A stretch of DNA of 64,000 nt from an uncultured Moraxella sp. (GCF_945873075.1 NZ_CAMCBS010000007.1:27968-91967); one strand, 5' to 3'. Positions 1-10,401 are shown, numbered from the stretch's first letter. Translations and numbers: made by a program. Notes: generated by a model not told the origin, from the letters alone.

Positions 1-2
1 AT

Positions 3-152
3 ATTGGCATTCCATGTTATGTGGGTGATGCAGGGGATATGACTAGCGAATATGTATTACACTATATGCTTGGCGATGACCAAATTGTATTAGTGGATTT
101 ATCAGCTCATCCGCCTTTGGTGCTACCAAGCGAAGCGTACCTTCAAACTTAA
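3..152 (+). CDS. C-terminal fragment of an unidentified protein (5' end outside window)
   Basis: Open frame from the window edge: IGIPCYVGDAGDMTSEYVLHYMLGDDQIVLVDLSAHPPLVLPSEAYLQT, stop TAA at 150-152. Confidence 0.5.
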   Translation: MGIPCYVGDAGDMTSEYVLHYMLGDDQIVLVDLSAHPPLVLPSEAYLQT

Positions 153-156
153 TATC

Positions 157-1320
157 TCACTCACGCCCACGCATAAAGCCCACCACGATACCCAGTGCAA
201 TCACTTGCAAAATTAAAATCAGCCCAACCGTCCATAGCCACTGACCTTGCGCATAAGCAAGCGCACAAATCCACGCACCAATAAAACCACCACCATAATA
301 CGCCATATAATATAGCCCTGATGCCAATGAACGACCGTGCTTGACATGACTGGTCAAATAGCTGATGGTTGCCGATTGGGTCACAAACACGCCCGATGAC
401 ATCAAGGTCAGCCCGACAATCACCGCCCACAGTGGCGTCAATAAAGTCATACCAATGCCGACAGCAGATGTCAGCACCGCAAGTATGATGGTGGTGGTTG
501 TGCCAAATCGGGTGGTGATTTTGGCGGATAAGGGCGTGATGACCATGCCGATGAGATAAATACTAAAAATATTAGCAAGGTCAGCGGTGGATAGCTGATA
601 CGGCGCATCTGCCAAATGCAGATTGACAAAAGTAAAACAGCCGACCAAAGTAAACAGCACGCACGCCCCAAGAATACTACTGCTGATGACATGGGGGTTT
701 TTGGTGTGTGCAATCAGCGTATCAAAGGCATCTTTAAAAGACTCACTGACGACGAAGTTTTTGGACTTGGGCAGAGTCTTTAGCACCCACAAAGCACCAA
801 TCAGCGTACAAATCGCCATCACGCCATAGCCATACCGCCAGCCGATAAAATGCTCCAAATGCCCTGCAAAAAACCGCCCGCTAAACCCGCCAAGCACCGT
901 CCCAGACACATACAGCGCCATCATCGTAGCGATATGTTCCGAGTATTCTTCGCTGATATACGCAATCAGTACCACCGTAATGCCGGGCACGCTAATCCCC
1001 TGTAAGAACCGCCACACGGTAATCTCACTCATACTGCTACTTAGCCCAATCAAGCCTGTGGGCACGGCAAGCAAAAACAGCCCACCGATGATAAATGGCT
1101 TACGCCCCAAGCCATCCGACAGCATCCCGATAAAAGGTGAAATCACGGCAATGGCAAGCACCGTTGCACCGACCGCCATGCCGGCTTCGATTTCATTGGC
1201 ATTCAAATCATGGATAAGCACGGGCAAAATCGCCTGCACAGAATAAACTTGTAAAAAAGCAAAAAAACCAATCATGGCGATGGTGAATTTTTCGGATAAA
1301 CTTGGTGCGTGATGGGTCAT
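157..1320 (-). CDS. MFS transporter
   Basis: 387 aa, 12-TM pattern, MFS motif GMLSDGLGRKPFIIGG. Confidence 0.9.
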   Translation of the reverse strand: MTHHAPSLSEKFTIAMIGFFAFLQVYSVQAILPVLIHDLNANEIEAGMAVGATVLAIAVISPFIGMLSDGLGRKPFIIGGLFLLAVPTGLIGLSSSMSEITVWRFLQGISVPGITVVLIAYISEEYSEHIATMMALYVSGTVLGGFSGRFFAGHLEHFIGWRYGYGVMAICTLIGALWVLKTLPKSKNFVVSESFKDAFDTLIAHTKNPHVISSSILGACVLFTLVGCFTFVNLHLADAPYQLSTADLANIFSIYLIGMVITPLSAKITTRFGTTTTIILAVLTSAVGIGMTLLTPLWAVIVGLTLMSSGVFVTQSATISYLTSHVKHGRSLASGLYYMAYYGGGFIGAWICALAYAQGQWLWTVGLILILQVIALGIVVGFMRGRE

Positions 1321-1609
1321 AGGTGCTGACTTTTAATTATGAGTAGAATAATGAGTAAAATCTTGGCTGATGGCTGTGCCAATTTGAGAATGAGATACAT
1401 TGTATCATGCCAACGATAAAGGGGGGAAATTGCTTGTCATTATCATAACCATAGCCAAAAACTATCACAAGATTTATAAATTTTAGCAAAATCATATAAA
1501 ACTGACACAGCGCAGGGCAGATTGGCGAATTTGTCGCTGTGTAAACTAGTCATATATGGTGTAAAGGTGTAGAATAGCAGACAATTTTTATCAAGTTTGG
1601 CACAATAAT

Positions 1610-2863
1610 ATGAATACACATACTCAGTCTGTCCTAATCGTCGGCGGTGGTCATGTTGGGCTGTCGTTTGCACTGCTACTGGCGCATCACGGCATCAAAA
1701 GCACGCTTGTTGAGCATATCCGCTATCCTGTCATCGCACCTGAAGCAGACACCGAACGCAAGCACTATCTGGATGCTCGCAATACCGCCTTGTCACGCCG
1801 TACGGTGCAGATTTATCAAGAGATTGGGCTGTGGGAGCGTTTGCAAAGTCATGCCTGTCGCATTGATAAGGTGCTCATTAGCGAGCTGGGTAGCTTTGGG
1901 CGGGCGACTTTGGATAAAAAGGCAGAAGGCGTGGAGAGCTTTGGGCAAGTGATGGAAAATGCGTATCTGGGCAGACAGCTACTACTCGCCGTTCAGCAAA
2001 GTAAGCTTATCACACTTATCGATGGTGCGACCGTGACGAACATTGCCCAAGATGAGCATACGGCAAGCATCACCGTACAGAGCGATGACGGCGTGCAGAT
2101 GCTATCAGCGCCATTGGTGGTTGCGTGCGATGGTCAGCATTCAAAGGTCAGACAGCTACTACACATCGATGTCGATACGCATGACTATCAGCAGGTGGGT
2201 ATCGTGGGCGTGGTACAGACCGATAAGCCACATCGTCATGAAGCGATTGAACGATTTAGCAGTGCAGGGCCTTTGGCAGTGCTACCACTGACCGATGGTG
2301 TGGGCGATGGCGGTACAGAGCAGACGGCAGGTTATCGGCGTTCGGTGGTGTTTATTTGTCCAAAAGGTGAAGAGCAGCAATATCTTAATGATGACGAAAA
2401 ATACCTATCGACACTACAGACGGTATTTGGTGCTGATGCGGGGCGATTTGTGGCGACGGGCAAGCGTGGCGCATATCCACTGACTAAGGTGCTAGCGCAT
2501 CGACAGGTGGCAGGGCGATTTGTCATCATGGGTAATGCGGCGCACACCTTGCACCCTGTGGCAGGACAAGGCTTTAATCTGTGTCTACGAGATGCCTATG
2601 CCCTTGCTAATTTGCTTGCCAAAGCGGTGCAAGATGATGGCGATAAGGCAGATTTTGGGCAATATGACCGCTTGGCAGAATACGAAAAATCCCGCCTAGC
2701 TGACCAAAAACGAGTGATTAAATTCTGCGATACGGTGGTGGGCAGTTTCACTCACCCCAATCCTGTGATGAAATTTGCTCGCAATCTTGGCTTGGTATGC
2801 TTTGATAAAATCCCAGGGATTAAGCCTTTGGTAGCGACTTATGCAATGGGTCTAAAATCTTAA
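1610..2863 (+). CDS. UbiH/UbiF/COQ6-family FAD-dependent monooxygenase
   Basis: N-terminal FAD motif VLIVGGGHVGLSFALLLA; VIMGNAAHTLHPVAGQGFNLCLRDAYAL motif. Confidence 0.9.
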   Translation: MNTHTQSVLIVGGGHVGLSFALLLAHHGIKSTLVEHIRYPVIAPEADTERKHYLDARNTALSRRTVQIYQEIGLWERLQSHACRIDKVLISELGSFGRATLDKKAEGVESFGQVMENAYLGRQLLLAVQQSKLITLIDGATVTNIAQDEHTASITVQSDDGVQMLSAPLVVACDGQHSKVRQLLHIDVDTHDYQQVGIVGVVQTDKPHRHEAIERFSSAGPLAVLPLTDGVGDGGTEQTAGYRRSVVFICPKGEEQQYLNDDEKYLSTLQTVFGADAGRFVATGKRGAYPLTKVLAHRQVAGRFVIMGNAAHTLHPVAGQGFNLCLRDAYALANLLAKAVQDDGDKADFGQYDRLAEYEKSRLADQKRVIKFCDTVVGSFTHPNPVMKFARNLGLVCFDKIPGIKPLVATYAMGLKS

Positions 2864-2908
2864 TCCGACCTATACTGACAAATAAATGATTATTAAAAAG
2901 AGTTTGCC

Positions 2909-3292
2909 ATGATTTTAAAGGCAATATTGGTGGTATTTGGCTGTTTGTTCATCGGGCAAGTCATCATTGCTTTGACTGATTTACCATTACCGCCGAGCGT
3001 GATTGGGCTTGTGGTGCTGTTTTTGGCATTGCAATCAGGGCTTGTCAAGCTTGCCACCGTCGAAAAACTTGCCAAAGTGCTGATGGATTATTTGGTGCTA
3101 CTGGTCATCCCTGCGTGTATCTCTATCATGCAGTATCTGGACATCATCCGTGATGATTTGTGGGTGCTACTCGTGGGCGTGGGGGTGAGTACCGTGCTTG
3201 TGCTGATTAGCACCGCAGGCTCATACACTTGGCTACGCAAACTACAAAAATCTCGCTATCAGGCGCACCAATCAGGGGTGGATGATGTTTGA
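2909..3292 (+). CDS. CidA/LrgA family protein
   Basis: 127 aa with hydrophobic helices, LPLPPSVIGLVVLF motif, directly followed by lrgB. Confidence 0.85.
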   Translation: MILKAILVVFGCLFIGQVIIALTDLPLPPSVIGLVVLFLALQSGLVKLATVEKLAKVLMDYLVLLVIPACISIMQYLDIIRDDLWVLLVGVGVSTVLVLISTAGSYTWLRKLQKSRYQAHQSGVDDV

Positions 3293-4004
3293 GCGATGGC
3301 TGATAATGGGGCAGGAATTATTGACTAGCCCGTTTTTGTTGCTGATACTGCTGATTGGGGTGTTTGAATTTGCCGTATGGCTAAGAGCTCGCACGGGTTT
3401 AGCAATTTTAAATCCGTCGCTAGTCACGACTGTAATTGTGATTGCGGTGCTAAAATTTGCCGATATTTCTTGGCAAAGCTTTGAAGAGGCGAGCAGTTAT
3501 ATCACTTTTTGGCTACAGCCTGTGGTGGTGTGTTTGGCAGTGCCTTTGTATATTCAGTGGCAAAAAATCCGCGCGCAGTGGCTACCGATTATCGTCTCAC
3601 AGCTGATTGGCAGTGTGGTGGGGATTGTTACCGGTGTTGGCTTGGTGCGAGTCTTAGGCGGTAGTGCCGATAGTATGATAGCCACCGCTGCCAAATCCGT
3701 CACCATGCCGATTGCCATCGAAGTGACGACGGTGCTAGGTGGCGTCATCGGTATCACGGCAGCGACAGTGCTGATAGCAGGCGTCGTGGGGCAAATCGTC
3801 GGCGTATGGGTGCTACATCGTTGTGGGCTTAGGCTGCCGATGGGTATGGGGCTGTCGCTTGGCAGTGCATCACACGCACTTGGCACGGTGCGAGCCATGC
3901 AGCTTGGCTCTCGCTATGTGGCGTATGCGACTTTGGGGTTGATTTTAAATGGGGTGCTGACAGCATTTTTAGCACCTGTGCTTGTACCTTGGTTGATTCC
4001 TTAG
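3282..4004 (+). CDS. lrgB: LrgB family protein
   Basis: 240 aa; KSVTMPIAIEVTTVLGG and GSASHALGTVRAMQLG motifs; overlaps the LrgA-like gene by 11 nt. Confidence 0.9.
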   Translation: MMFERWLIMGQELLTSPFLLLILLIGVFEFAVWLRARTGLAILNPSLVTTVIVIAVLKFADISWQSFEEASSYITFWLQPVVVCLAVPLYIQWQKIRAQWLPIIVSQLIGSVVGIVTGVGLVRVLGGSADSMIATAAKSVTMPIAIEVTTVLGGVIGITAATVLIAGVVGQIVGVWVLHRCGLRLPMGMGLSLGSASHALGTVRAMQLGSRYVAYATLGLILNGVLTAFLAPVLVPWLIP

Positions 4005-4088
4005 CACGCAATTAAATGACAACTTGCCCTGATTCATCGGCTGATTGATGAGGTTATCAAAGGGCTGGAAAATAAGGACTACAAACTC

Positions 4089-4784
4089 ATGAAAACGCTT
4101 GGTATTATTGGCGGTATGTCGCCTGCATCGACGGTGCTGTATTATCAAAGTATCAATCAGCTTGTCAATCAAGCGTGCGGGGCGAATACATCTGCGCCTT
4201 TGTTGATTGATAGTCTGAATTTTGAAGTGATTGCCAATCTACAACGACAAGGCGACTGGCAGGCGATGGGGCGGATATTGGCAAATAGCGCCAAGCGATT
4301 GTGCGAGATGGGTGCTGATGGGATTTTACTTGCGACCAATACCATGCACAAGGTGGCGGACGATATTCAGGCGGTGATTGATGTGCCATTTATCCATATC
4401 GTCGATGCCACCGCAGGGACTATCAGTCAGCAAGGCATCACTCGGGTGGCACTGCTAGGCACGGCATTTACCATGAGTGAGACATTTTATCGGGATAAGC
4501 TGGCAGAGTTTGGCATTGAGTGTATTGTGCCGACGCCATCAGAGCAGGCAGTGATTCATCAGATTATCTTTGATGAGCTGACGCTTGGCGTGGTGCGTGA
4601 TGAGTCAAAGCGTGCGTATTTGACAATTATCCAAGCGTTATTAAAAAAAGGCGCACAAGCGGTAGTGCTTGGCTGTACCGAGATTGGACTGCTGATTAAT
4701 GAAGCGGATGTGCCTGTGCCGGTGTTCGATACAGCGCAGATTCATGCGATGGCAGGGGCGACATTTATTTTATCATCTGTTTAA
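4089..4784 (+). CDS. aspartate/glutamate racemase family protein
   Basis: MKTLGIIGGMSPASTVLYY; NTMHK; VVLGCTEIGLL motifs. Confidence 0.92.
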   Translation: MKTLGIIGGMSPASTVLYYQSINQLVNQACGANTSAPLLIDSLNFEVIANLQRQGDWQAMGRILANSAKRLCEMGADGILLATNTMHKVADDIQAVIDVPFIHIVDATAGTISQQGITRVALLGTAFTMSETFYRDKLAEFGIECIVPTPSEQAVIHQIIFDELTLGVVRDESKRAYLTIIQALLKKGAQAVVLGCTEIGLLINEADVPVPVFDTAQIHAMAGATFILSSV

Positions 4785-4823
4785 TTGGATTTTTAATAAA
4801 ACCATCAGTAAACAAGGAGTATT

Positions 4824-6422
4824 GTGCAACAAATCATTATTCAGCTATCAGGCGGTATCGGTCTATTTTTGCTTGGTATGAGTCTGATGACCGACAGTCT
4901 CAAGGCGATGGCAGGCGAGAGTCTGCGTCAGTGGCTTGGGCGATTTACAGGCTCGCCGACCAAGGCGATGATGTCGGGCATTGGCTTTACGCTGGTGGTG
5001 CAGTCATCGACGGCGACCACGCTTGCGACTATTGGCTTTGTGAGTGCAGGGGTGCTTAGCTTCACCCAAGCCATCGGCGTGATTATCGGTGCGAATATCG
5101 GTACGACGAGCACAGGCTGGATGGTGGCGCTCTTGGGGCTCAAGTTCTCGGTATCGATGATTGCCCTGCCGATGGTGGGCGTCGGTGCAATGATGAAACT
5201 GCTTGGCAAAAATACCACAGCATTACTCGGACTTGCTTTGGCGGGTTTTGGGCTGTTGTTTATCGGGATTGACTTTCTACAATCAGCGATGGCGGGCTTT
5301 GCCGAACAGGTGGATTTATCCAGATGGTCGAATGATGACTTGATGACACGGCTGATTTTGGTGCTGATTGGCATTGTGATGACCATTCTTTTGCAGTCAT
5401 CAAGCGCAGCGATTACAGCAACTTTGGCAGCACTGGCAGGCGGGGCGATTGATTTGCCACAGGCATTGGCACTCGTCATCGGTCAAAATATCGGCACGGT
5501 CGCCACAGCGGTACTGGCAGCCATCGGGGCGACGGTGAGCGCGCAGCGTACGGCGGCGGTGCATGTGGTGTTCAATGTGGTGACGGCGGTGGTGGCGTTC
5601 TTTGTGCTGATGCCTGCGGTGCTGTGGCAGGTGCGTGATGGTGTGCTTGTCGGTTGGGAGAATGTGCTGATTATTGCGCTGTTTCACACAGCATTTAGTG
5701 TGATGGGGGCGATGCTGTTTATGCCGTTTACTCATCAGTTGCAGCGCTTGCTTGAGTGGATGATTCCTGAGCGCATCGATGCGTCGAACACGCATTATCT
5801 GGATGAAAGCTTATTTTCGATGCCTGCGGTCGCTATTGGTGCTGCCAAGCAGGCGCTGTGTCAGACGACAGCAAGCGTGCTAAACCAAGTCATCCGAGCA
5901 TATCGTGCCGAGATTTCGGGCAGTCAAGTGGATGGCGCACCACTGGATGATTGTTTACAAAAAGTGGATAATTATCTCAAAAAAATGCCCGTACCCCAAG
6001 CGCAATCCGACCAAGAAAATCTCATGCGCCTGCTTCAGCTAATCGTCTATATCCGTGTCCTGCGTGAAGATTTGACCCATGCAGCATTCATTGATGTACT
6101 ACGCGACCATATGGATCCTGCTCAGATGCAACAGGTGATCGATCAATTTGAGATGCTGACAGCTTATTTGGCTGATATGCCAAGGTGGCTACCTGAGCAG
6201 TTTGCACAAGGTTTTGTGCATTTTGGTGATTCAATGAAAGCCCAAAAAACCGATGCTCGTTTTGCTATCATTGAGCAGTCGGCACTGAGTCAGACTCATG
6301 TAGCACAAGCGCTTGATTTGATTGTTGCACATCGTTGGCTTGATCGTTTGGTTAAACACAGTGCCAAGATGGTGCGACTGCTAGCAATGCCTACCGAAGA
6401 TGAAGAGTATGCAAATCCTTGA
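4824..6422 (+). CDS. Na/Pi cotransporter family protein (NptA/PhoU-like)
   Basis: 532 aa, GTG start; repeated QSSTATT / QSSSAAI motifs and PhoU-like C-terminus. Confidence 0.92.
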   Translation: MQQIIIQLSGGIGLFLLGMSLMTDSLKAMAGESLRQWLGRFTGSPTKAMMSGIGFTLVVQSSTATTLATIGFVSAGVLSFTQAIGVIIGANIGTTSTGWMVALLGLKFSVSMIALPMVGVGAMMKLLGKNTTALLGLALAGFGLLFIGIDFLQSAMAGFAEQVDLSRWSNDDLMTRLILVLIGIVMTILLQSSSAAITATLAALAGGAIDLPQALALVIGQNIGTVATAVLAAIGATVSAQRTAAVHVVFNVVTAVVAFFVLMPAVLWQVRDGVLVGWENVLIIALFHTAFSVMGAMLFMPFTHQLQRLLEWMIPERIDASNTHYLDESLFSMPAVAIGAAKQALCQTTASVLNQVIRAYRAEISGSQVDGAPLDDCLQKVDNYLKKMPVPQAQSDQENLMRLLQLIVYIRVLREDLTHAAFIDVLRDHMDPAQMQQVIDQFEMLTAYLADMPRWLPEQFAQGFVHFGDSMKAQKTDARFAIIEQSALSQTHVAQALDLIVAHRWLDRLVKHSAKMVRLLAMPTEDEEYANP

Positions 6423-6488
6423 AGGATAAGGTGTGATGTTATGAGCGCTAATTAATCTGGTTTTTTTGAGTGCTATAGTCACGACTGT

Positions 6489-7178
6489 CTAGAAGCGGAT
6501 GGTTTTACCAAGATATTCTTTGATGGCGGTATCAAGTGTGTTGATGTGTTGCTCACTTTGACGAGCAGGTGTGATCGGCATCAATGGTGACTGGATCAAC
6601 CAATCATCGCCAGAGCGATGTAGATGCCAAGTAATGAGTGCTGTACAGTCTTTTGGCAAGGTGTCAAGCTTGAACTGATGTGCGATATTTTGCTCATTAT
6701 CCATAAAGCTTGCCACCGCCTTTTGAGCAAGTCGTAGCGGCTGATGATGATAGCTTGTCATCACAAAAACCAAATGCGAAACAGATGCATCAATCTCATC
6801 TGGGCGTAGGCGAATTTCTTCTTGATTGATTAAACTTTCTTCAAAATTTATCGCACCGTTTAGTGCATCACCACCATGACGGATGGATTCGTTGGTATTT
6901 CTTAATTGACCATACCAAACGCAATCAACAAGCTGATGCTGATGATCGTACATCAGACAGCTTAAATCGATGTCTAAAGCAATACTACCTTTTGGCATGA
7001 TTGGTAGCTTGGCAAGCAGCGCATCCAACCCACGCCGTGCAAGCTTGGTCTCGTGATAGCTGACACAGGCGACCAAACTATTGCCCAAAAGTCCAAGCTC
7101 AATCAATGAATGCTCACTCAGTGGACTGATAGCTAATGGTGCTACTGGCAAGGTGGTATCTGTCTGTATCGTGCTCAT
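6489..7178 (-). CDS. TerD family protein (stand-alone)
   Basis: DIDLSCLMYD...VWYGQLRN..ESIRHGGDALNG....QEEIRL...IDASVSHLVFVMT resembles the TerD-domain motif order; ORF opens at 7190, MSTIQ start at 7178. Confidence 0.7.
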   Translation of the reverse strand: MSTIQTDTTLPVAPLAISPLSEHSLIELGLLGNSLVACVSYHETKLARRGLDALLAKLPIMPKGSIALDIDLSCLMYDHQHQLVDCVWYGQLRNTNESIRHGGDALNGAINFEESLINQEEIRLRPDEIDASVSHLVFVMTSYHHQPLRLAQKAVASFMDNEQNIAHQFKLDTLPKDCTALITWHLHRSGDDWLIQSPLMPITPARQSEQHINTLDTAIKEYLGKTIRF

Positions 7179-7436
7179 GGGAATAACCAATTGAAATTTC
7201 AGCTATTGTAACAAATCAATGCCTAAATTCCTATCAATTTTCGCTATCATATATCATTTAAGAATGATTTTCTTTCAAAAGTATACAAGTATTAACAAAA
7301 CTACATCAAAGCCAAGCCGAATCACTACAAAACTAAGGTGTTGAGATATCAAAGACATGCTACAATAGCAACCATCAAATCAAGTAAACTCACCAGTATG
7401 AAATAGCTCATGCTAAAAACCCGAAAAGTGATGTTC

Positions 7437-8297
7437 ATGAAATTGTCAGTATTTAAGCAGTCGTTTGTTTCTATCTTACCTGTACTTGCTTCATCTCTTG
7501 TAGCAGCTACACTATTTAGTGCGTGCTATCAAGTAGGTGATGTGGTCAATAGTGCAGCCAAAGATATTGGAAAAAAACCGACTACTGTCCAAATGCAGTC
7601 AAACTCGACCATCACACCGACGGCAGATCTGTTGGCTCAATACAATTGGACCTTGGTGGATGCCACCGTCCAAGGGGCGGTGCGACAACCGTATCAAGAT
7701 ATCATCAAATCCAATCAAAGTAAGCTGAATTTCACCGCTGATCAGAGTATCTCTTATACGCTTGGCTGTAATTTTCACAGCGGTGCATTTAGCCTAACTA
7801 ATGGTGTGCTTTCACTTGATGAAAATATGATGAGTACACGCAAGGCATGTGCTGGGCTTGATGAGCTTGAGACGAAATTTTTTAAAGAATTAAATCATAG
7901 CACCCTTGCTCTACAAAAAGACAATGCCAGCCATACGGCGACGCTAATTCAGACTCACGGCGCACAAGTAATGCGCTGGCAAGGCATGATGAAGCCTGAA
8001 GTGCGTTTTGGCGAGCCTGTGACACTATTTTGGGAAGTTGATCCGACCAAGACTGACTGCGTGGATAAATCAGGCAAGGATCAGCTCTGCCTACGAGTAC
8101 GCAACATCAACTATGATGATCGTGGTATCAAGGTAGGTTCGGGCGCATGGCGTACTTTTTATGGCAATATCGAAGGCTTTGAGCACAATCCTGAGTTACG
8201 CCAAATCATCCGACTACACGCCTACAACAACCCAAATGGCGAACCAAATCCATACTATGTCTATGATATGACAGTGATGAGCGAGATTGTCAAATAA
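7437..8297 (+). CDS. META and DUF4377 domain-like lipoprotein
   Basis: Signal peptide with lipobox LFSAC; META-like region (YNWTLVDA...LGCNFHSGAF...STRKACAGLDELE) then DUF4377-like C-terminal half; alternative upstream starts at 7410/7431. Confidence 0.75.
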   Translation: MKLSVFKQSFVSILPVLASSLVAATLFSACYQVGDVVNSAAKDIGKKPTTVQMQSNSTITPTADLLAQYNWTLVDATVQGAVRQPYQDIIKSNQSKLNFTADQSISYTLGCNFHSGAFSLTNGVLSLDENMMSTRKACAGLDELETKFFKELNHSTLALQKDNASHTATLIQTHGAQVMRWQGMMKPEVRFGEPVTLFWEVDPTKTDCVDKSGKDQLCLRVRNINYDDRGIKVGSGAWRTFYGNIEGFEHNPELRQIIRLHAYNNPNGEPNPYYVYDMTVMSEIVK

Positions 8298-8340
8298 GCT
8301 GTTTAAGCTATTTAAGTTGTTTCAGCCGGTTAAAAGACAC

Positions 8341-8373
8341 AAATCCACTTTACTCAAAAAGTGGATTTTTTTA
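8341..8373 (+). terminator. Rho-independent terminator
   Basis: aaatccacttTACTCAAAaagtggattttttt. Confidence 0.8.
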
Positions 8374-8457
8374 TTGATAGGATTGTGCAAAAGTAACTAA
8401 GTGTTCGTGATACGCTCTTATTTTTATTTTTTAGCTTTTTAACATTATTTAGCAGTT

Positions 8458-9048
8458 TCAGCGATTTTTTAGGCGTAATAAATCATCATCAGCCAGTCGC
8501 CAGCGCCCCTTTTTCTTGGTGCTGCTGCGTCCAAGTAGGGCGGTATTGCCCAGTAGCTTATGCATTGAGTGGCTTGAATGTGCATGACAGATGGCGCACG
8601 CCAAGCCATCGGCGGCGTCCTGCTGTGGGATGACTTCAAGTGATAGGATACGACAGACCATCGCACTGACTTGCTCTTTGTCCGCTGCGCCATAACCACA
8701 GACGGCTTGTTTGATTTGGCGGGCGGTGTATTCAGAGACGGATAAATCAAGTGCGGTCAAGGCGGCAATTGCTGCACCACGAGCCTGACCGAGCTTGAGT
8801 GCTGAGTCGGGATTTGACGCCATAAACACCTGCTCGACAGCGGCGTGCATGGGCTTGTCGCTGTATTTTTGGTAATGGGTGACGATGCGGGTGATGCCTG
8901 AGAAAATTTGGGCGATGCGTTCGCTCATCTCGGTGCTATTGGTGCGGATAGTGCCTGCGTCCAAAAAGGTGATTTTGTCGCCTTCGGTGCTGACGATGCC
9001 ATAGCCTGTCATGCGTGAACCGGGGTCGATGCCGATGATTAGAGTCAT
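8458..9048 (-). CDS. ruvC: crossover junction endodeoxyribonuclease RuvC
   Basis: MTLIIGIDPGSRMTGYGIV; AVEQVFMASNPDSALKLGQARGAA; start trimmed from the ORF start 9102. Confidence 0.95.
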   Translation of the reverse strand: MTLIIGIDPGSRMTGYGIVSTEGDKITFLDAGTIRTNSTEMSERIAQIFSGITRIVTHYQKYSDKPMHAAVEQVFMASNPDSALKLGQARGAAIAALTALDLSVSEYTARQIKQAVCGYGAADKEQVSAMVCRILSLEVIPQQDAADGLACAICHAHSSHSMHKLLGNTALLGRSSTKKKGRWRLADDDLLRLKNR

Positions 9049-9136
9049 AGTAAATTTGTCATCAAAAGTGCTGATGGGCTTGAAAATTTGCCAATCGCCC
9101 AAATAGTTTGATAGTATAGCGTATTTTTAGCGATTT

Positions 9137-9787
9137 TTGCTTTTTAATTTGTTTTTGAAGGATATATTCATGGGTGCTTTGGTTGGTATTGCCTTAGTTT
9201 GGTTCATCATTGAGATGCTGGTGTGGTATTTGGTCGCCCAATTACCGGGTATGAGTGGCTGGTATGTGTTCTTTTGGTTCGTGGCGGCAGTGTTTATTGG
9301 TCTAAATTTCATCCGCAAGGCTGCCGGCACGCTAAATCCAATGGCTCAGCAGGTCAAAGCCATGCAAAGTGGCGTCATCCCTAATCCTGCCAATCAGCCA
9401 TCAGAAGGACTGGTTGCTAAGGCTGTCGCATCTGGTATCGCAGGCGTGCTGTTCTTGCTACCAGGTCTGATTAGCGATGTGGTGGCGGTGCTACTACTGT
9501 TGCCATTTGTCCAAAAGATGCTAACAACCAAAGCCAAAAATTACGCCATGAAAAACCAAGACAAGCTCATGCAGATGATGGCAAATCAAATGGGTGGCAA
9601 GGGCTTTGGGGCGATGGGCGGTCAAAACCCATTTGGCAATATGAATGGTCAAAATCCATTCGGTCAAGGCAATCCGTTTGGCGGTAGCCCATTTGGCAAA
9701 AGTCCATTTGGCGGTACGACGGTCGATGGTGATGCCAAACCTGTCAATAAAGATGTCAAACGCATCACATCAGCGAATGATGAATAA
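9137..9787 (+). CDS. fxsA: FxsA family membrane protein with Gly/Phe-rich C-terminal tail
   Basis: N-terminal FxsA-like TM region (MEMLVWYLVA..GMSGWYV, LLLPGLISDVVAVLLLLP) plus NPFG-repeat tail. Confidence 0.85.
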   Translation: MLFNLFLKDIFMGALVGIALVWFIIEMLVWYLVAQLPGMSGWYVFFWFVAAVFIGLNFIRKAAGTLNPMAQQVKAMQSGVIPNPANQPSEGLVAKAVASGIAGVLFLLPGLISDVVAVLLLLPFVQKMLTTKAKNYAMKNQDKLMQMMANQMGGKGFGAMGGQNPFGNMNGQNPFGQGNPFGGSPFGKSPFGGTTVDGDAKPVNKDVKRITSANDE

Positions 9788-9808
9788 CTCAAATTCACCA
9801 CAATAACC

Positions 9809-9838
9809 AAACCCCCGATGCACTCGTATCGGGGGTTT
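9809..9838 (+). terminator. Rho-independent terminator after fxsA
   Basis: aaacccccgatgcactcgtatcgggggttt. Confidence 0.8.
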
Positions 9839-9924
9839 GTTGTCCTGATATGTCTGATTGCACAGCAGAATCATTTATATTTTTGAAAATTATGCTAAAA
9901 TAATAAAATTGATTAATTAAAAAA

Positions 9925-10338
9925 TTGGAGATTGCCATGAAAAAGTTACTGACCTGCTGTGCGTTAATGAGTGCATCATTACCTGCTTTGGCGGATACAT
10001 TTTGGAATCATAATGGCTCAATCATGCGCCTGCAAGCGTATGGTAATAACCGAGTGTTCAGCTACGAAGTACCCACCAATCGCATGGCAGGCGCAGGTGT
10101 GGATAGTGGCACGGTATTGTTCGATGGCGTGCGTCAGGGCAATAAGTACTACGGGACAGCTCGTGTGTTTTCCAAATATTGTGCAGTACCAATCGAATAT
10201 CGCGTAACTGGCACGGTCGTGACCGAGCGTAAGGTTGTCTTGCGTGGTACTCGTAAAAGCTATGCAGCAGGCTGTCGCCCAACGGGTCGCTATACCACCG
10301 ATGTGCTTGAATTTACCTATATCGGCAATCGCTACTAA
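9925..10338 (+). CDS. small secreted hypothetical protein
   Basis: 137 aa, signal peptide MKKLLTCCALMSASLPALA, two conserved-looking Cys; followed by a terminator. Confidence 0.7.
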   Translation: MEIAMKKLLTCCALMSASLPALADTFWNHNGSIMRLQAYGNNRVFSYEVPTNRMAGAGVDSGTVLFDGVRQGNKYYGTARVFSKYCAVPIEYRVTGTVVTERKVVLRGTRKSYAAGCRPTGRYTTDVLEFTYIGNRY

Positions 10339-10353
10339 GCAAATATGAAACTC

Positions 10354-10387
10354 AAAAAGCAAACAGTTTTAGCTGTTTGCTTTTTTT
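10354..10387 (+). terminator. Rho-independent terminator
   Basis: aaaaagcaaacagttttagctgtttgcttttttt. Confidence 0.85.
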
Positions 10388-10401
10388 ATTGCAAGCGAAA
10401 A

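Noticed and set aside
1443-1673. 76-aa minus ORF upstream of the UbiH-like gene
   Set aside because: Overlaps the UbiH-like start and intergenic DNA; no coding signature.
4928-5479. 183-aa ORF antisense to the Na/Pi cotransporter gene
   Set aside because: Shadow ORF opposite a clearly recognised family; composition typical of antisense frames.
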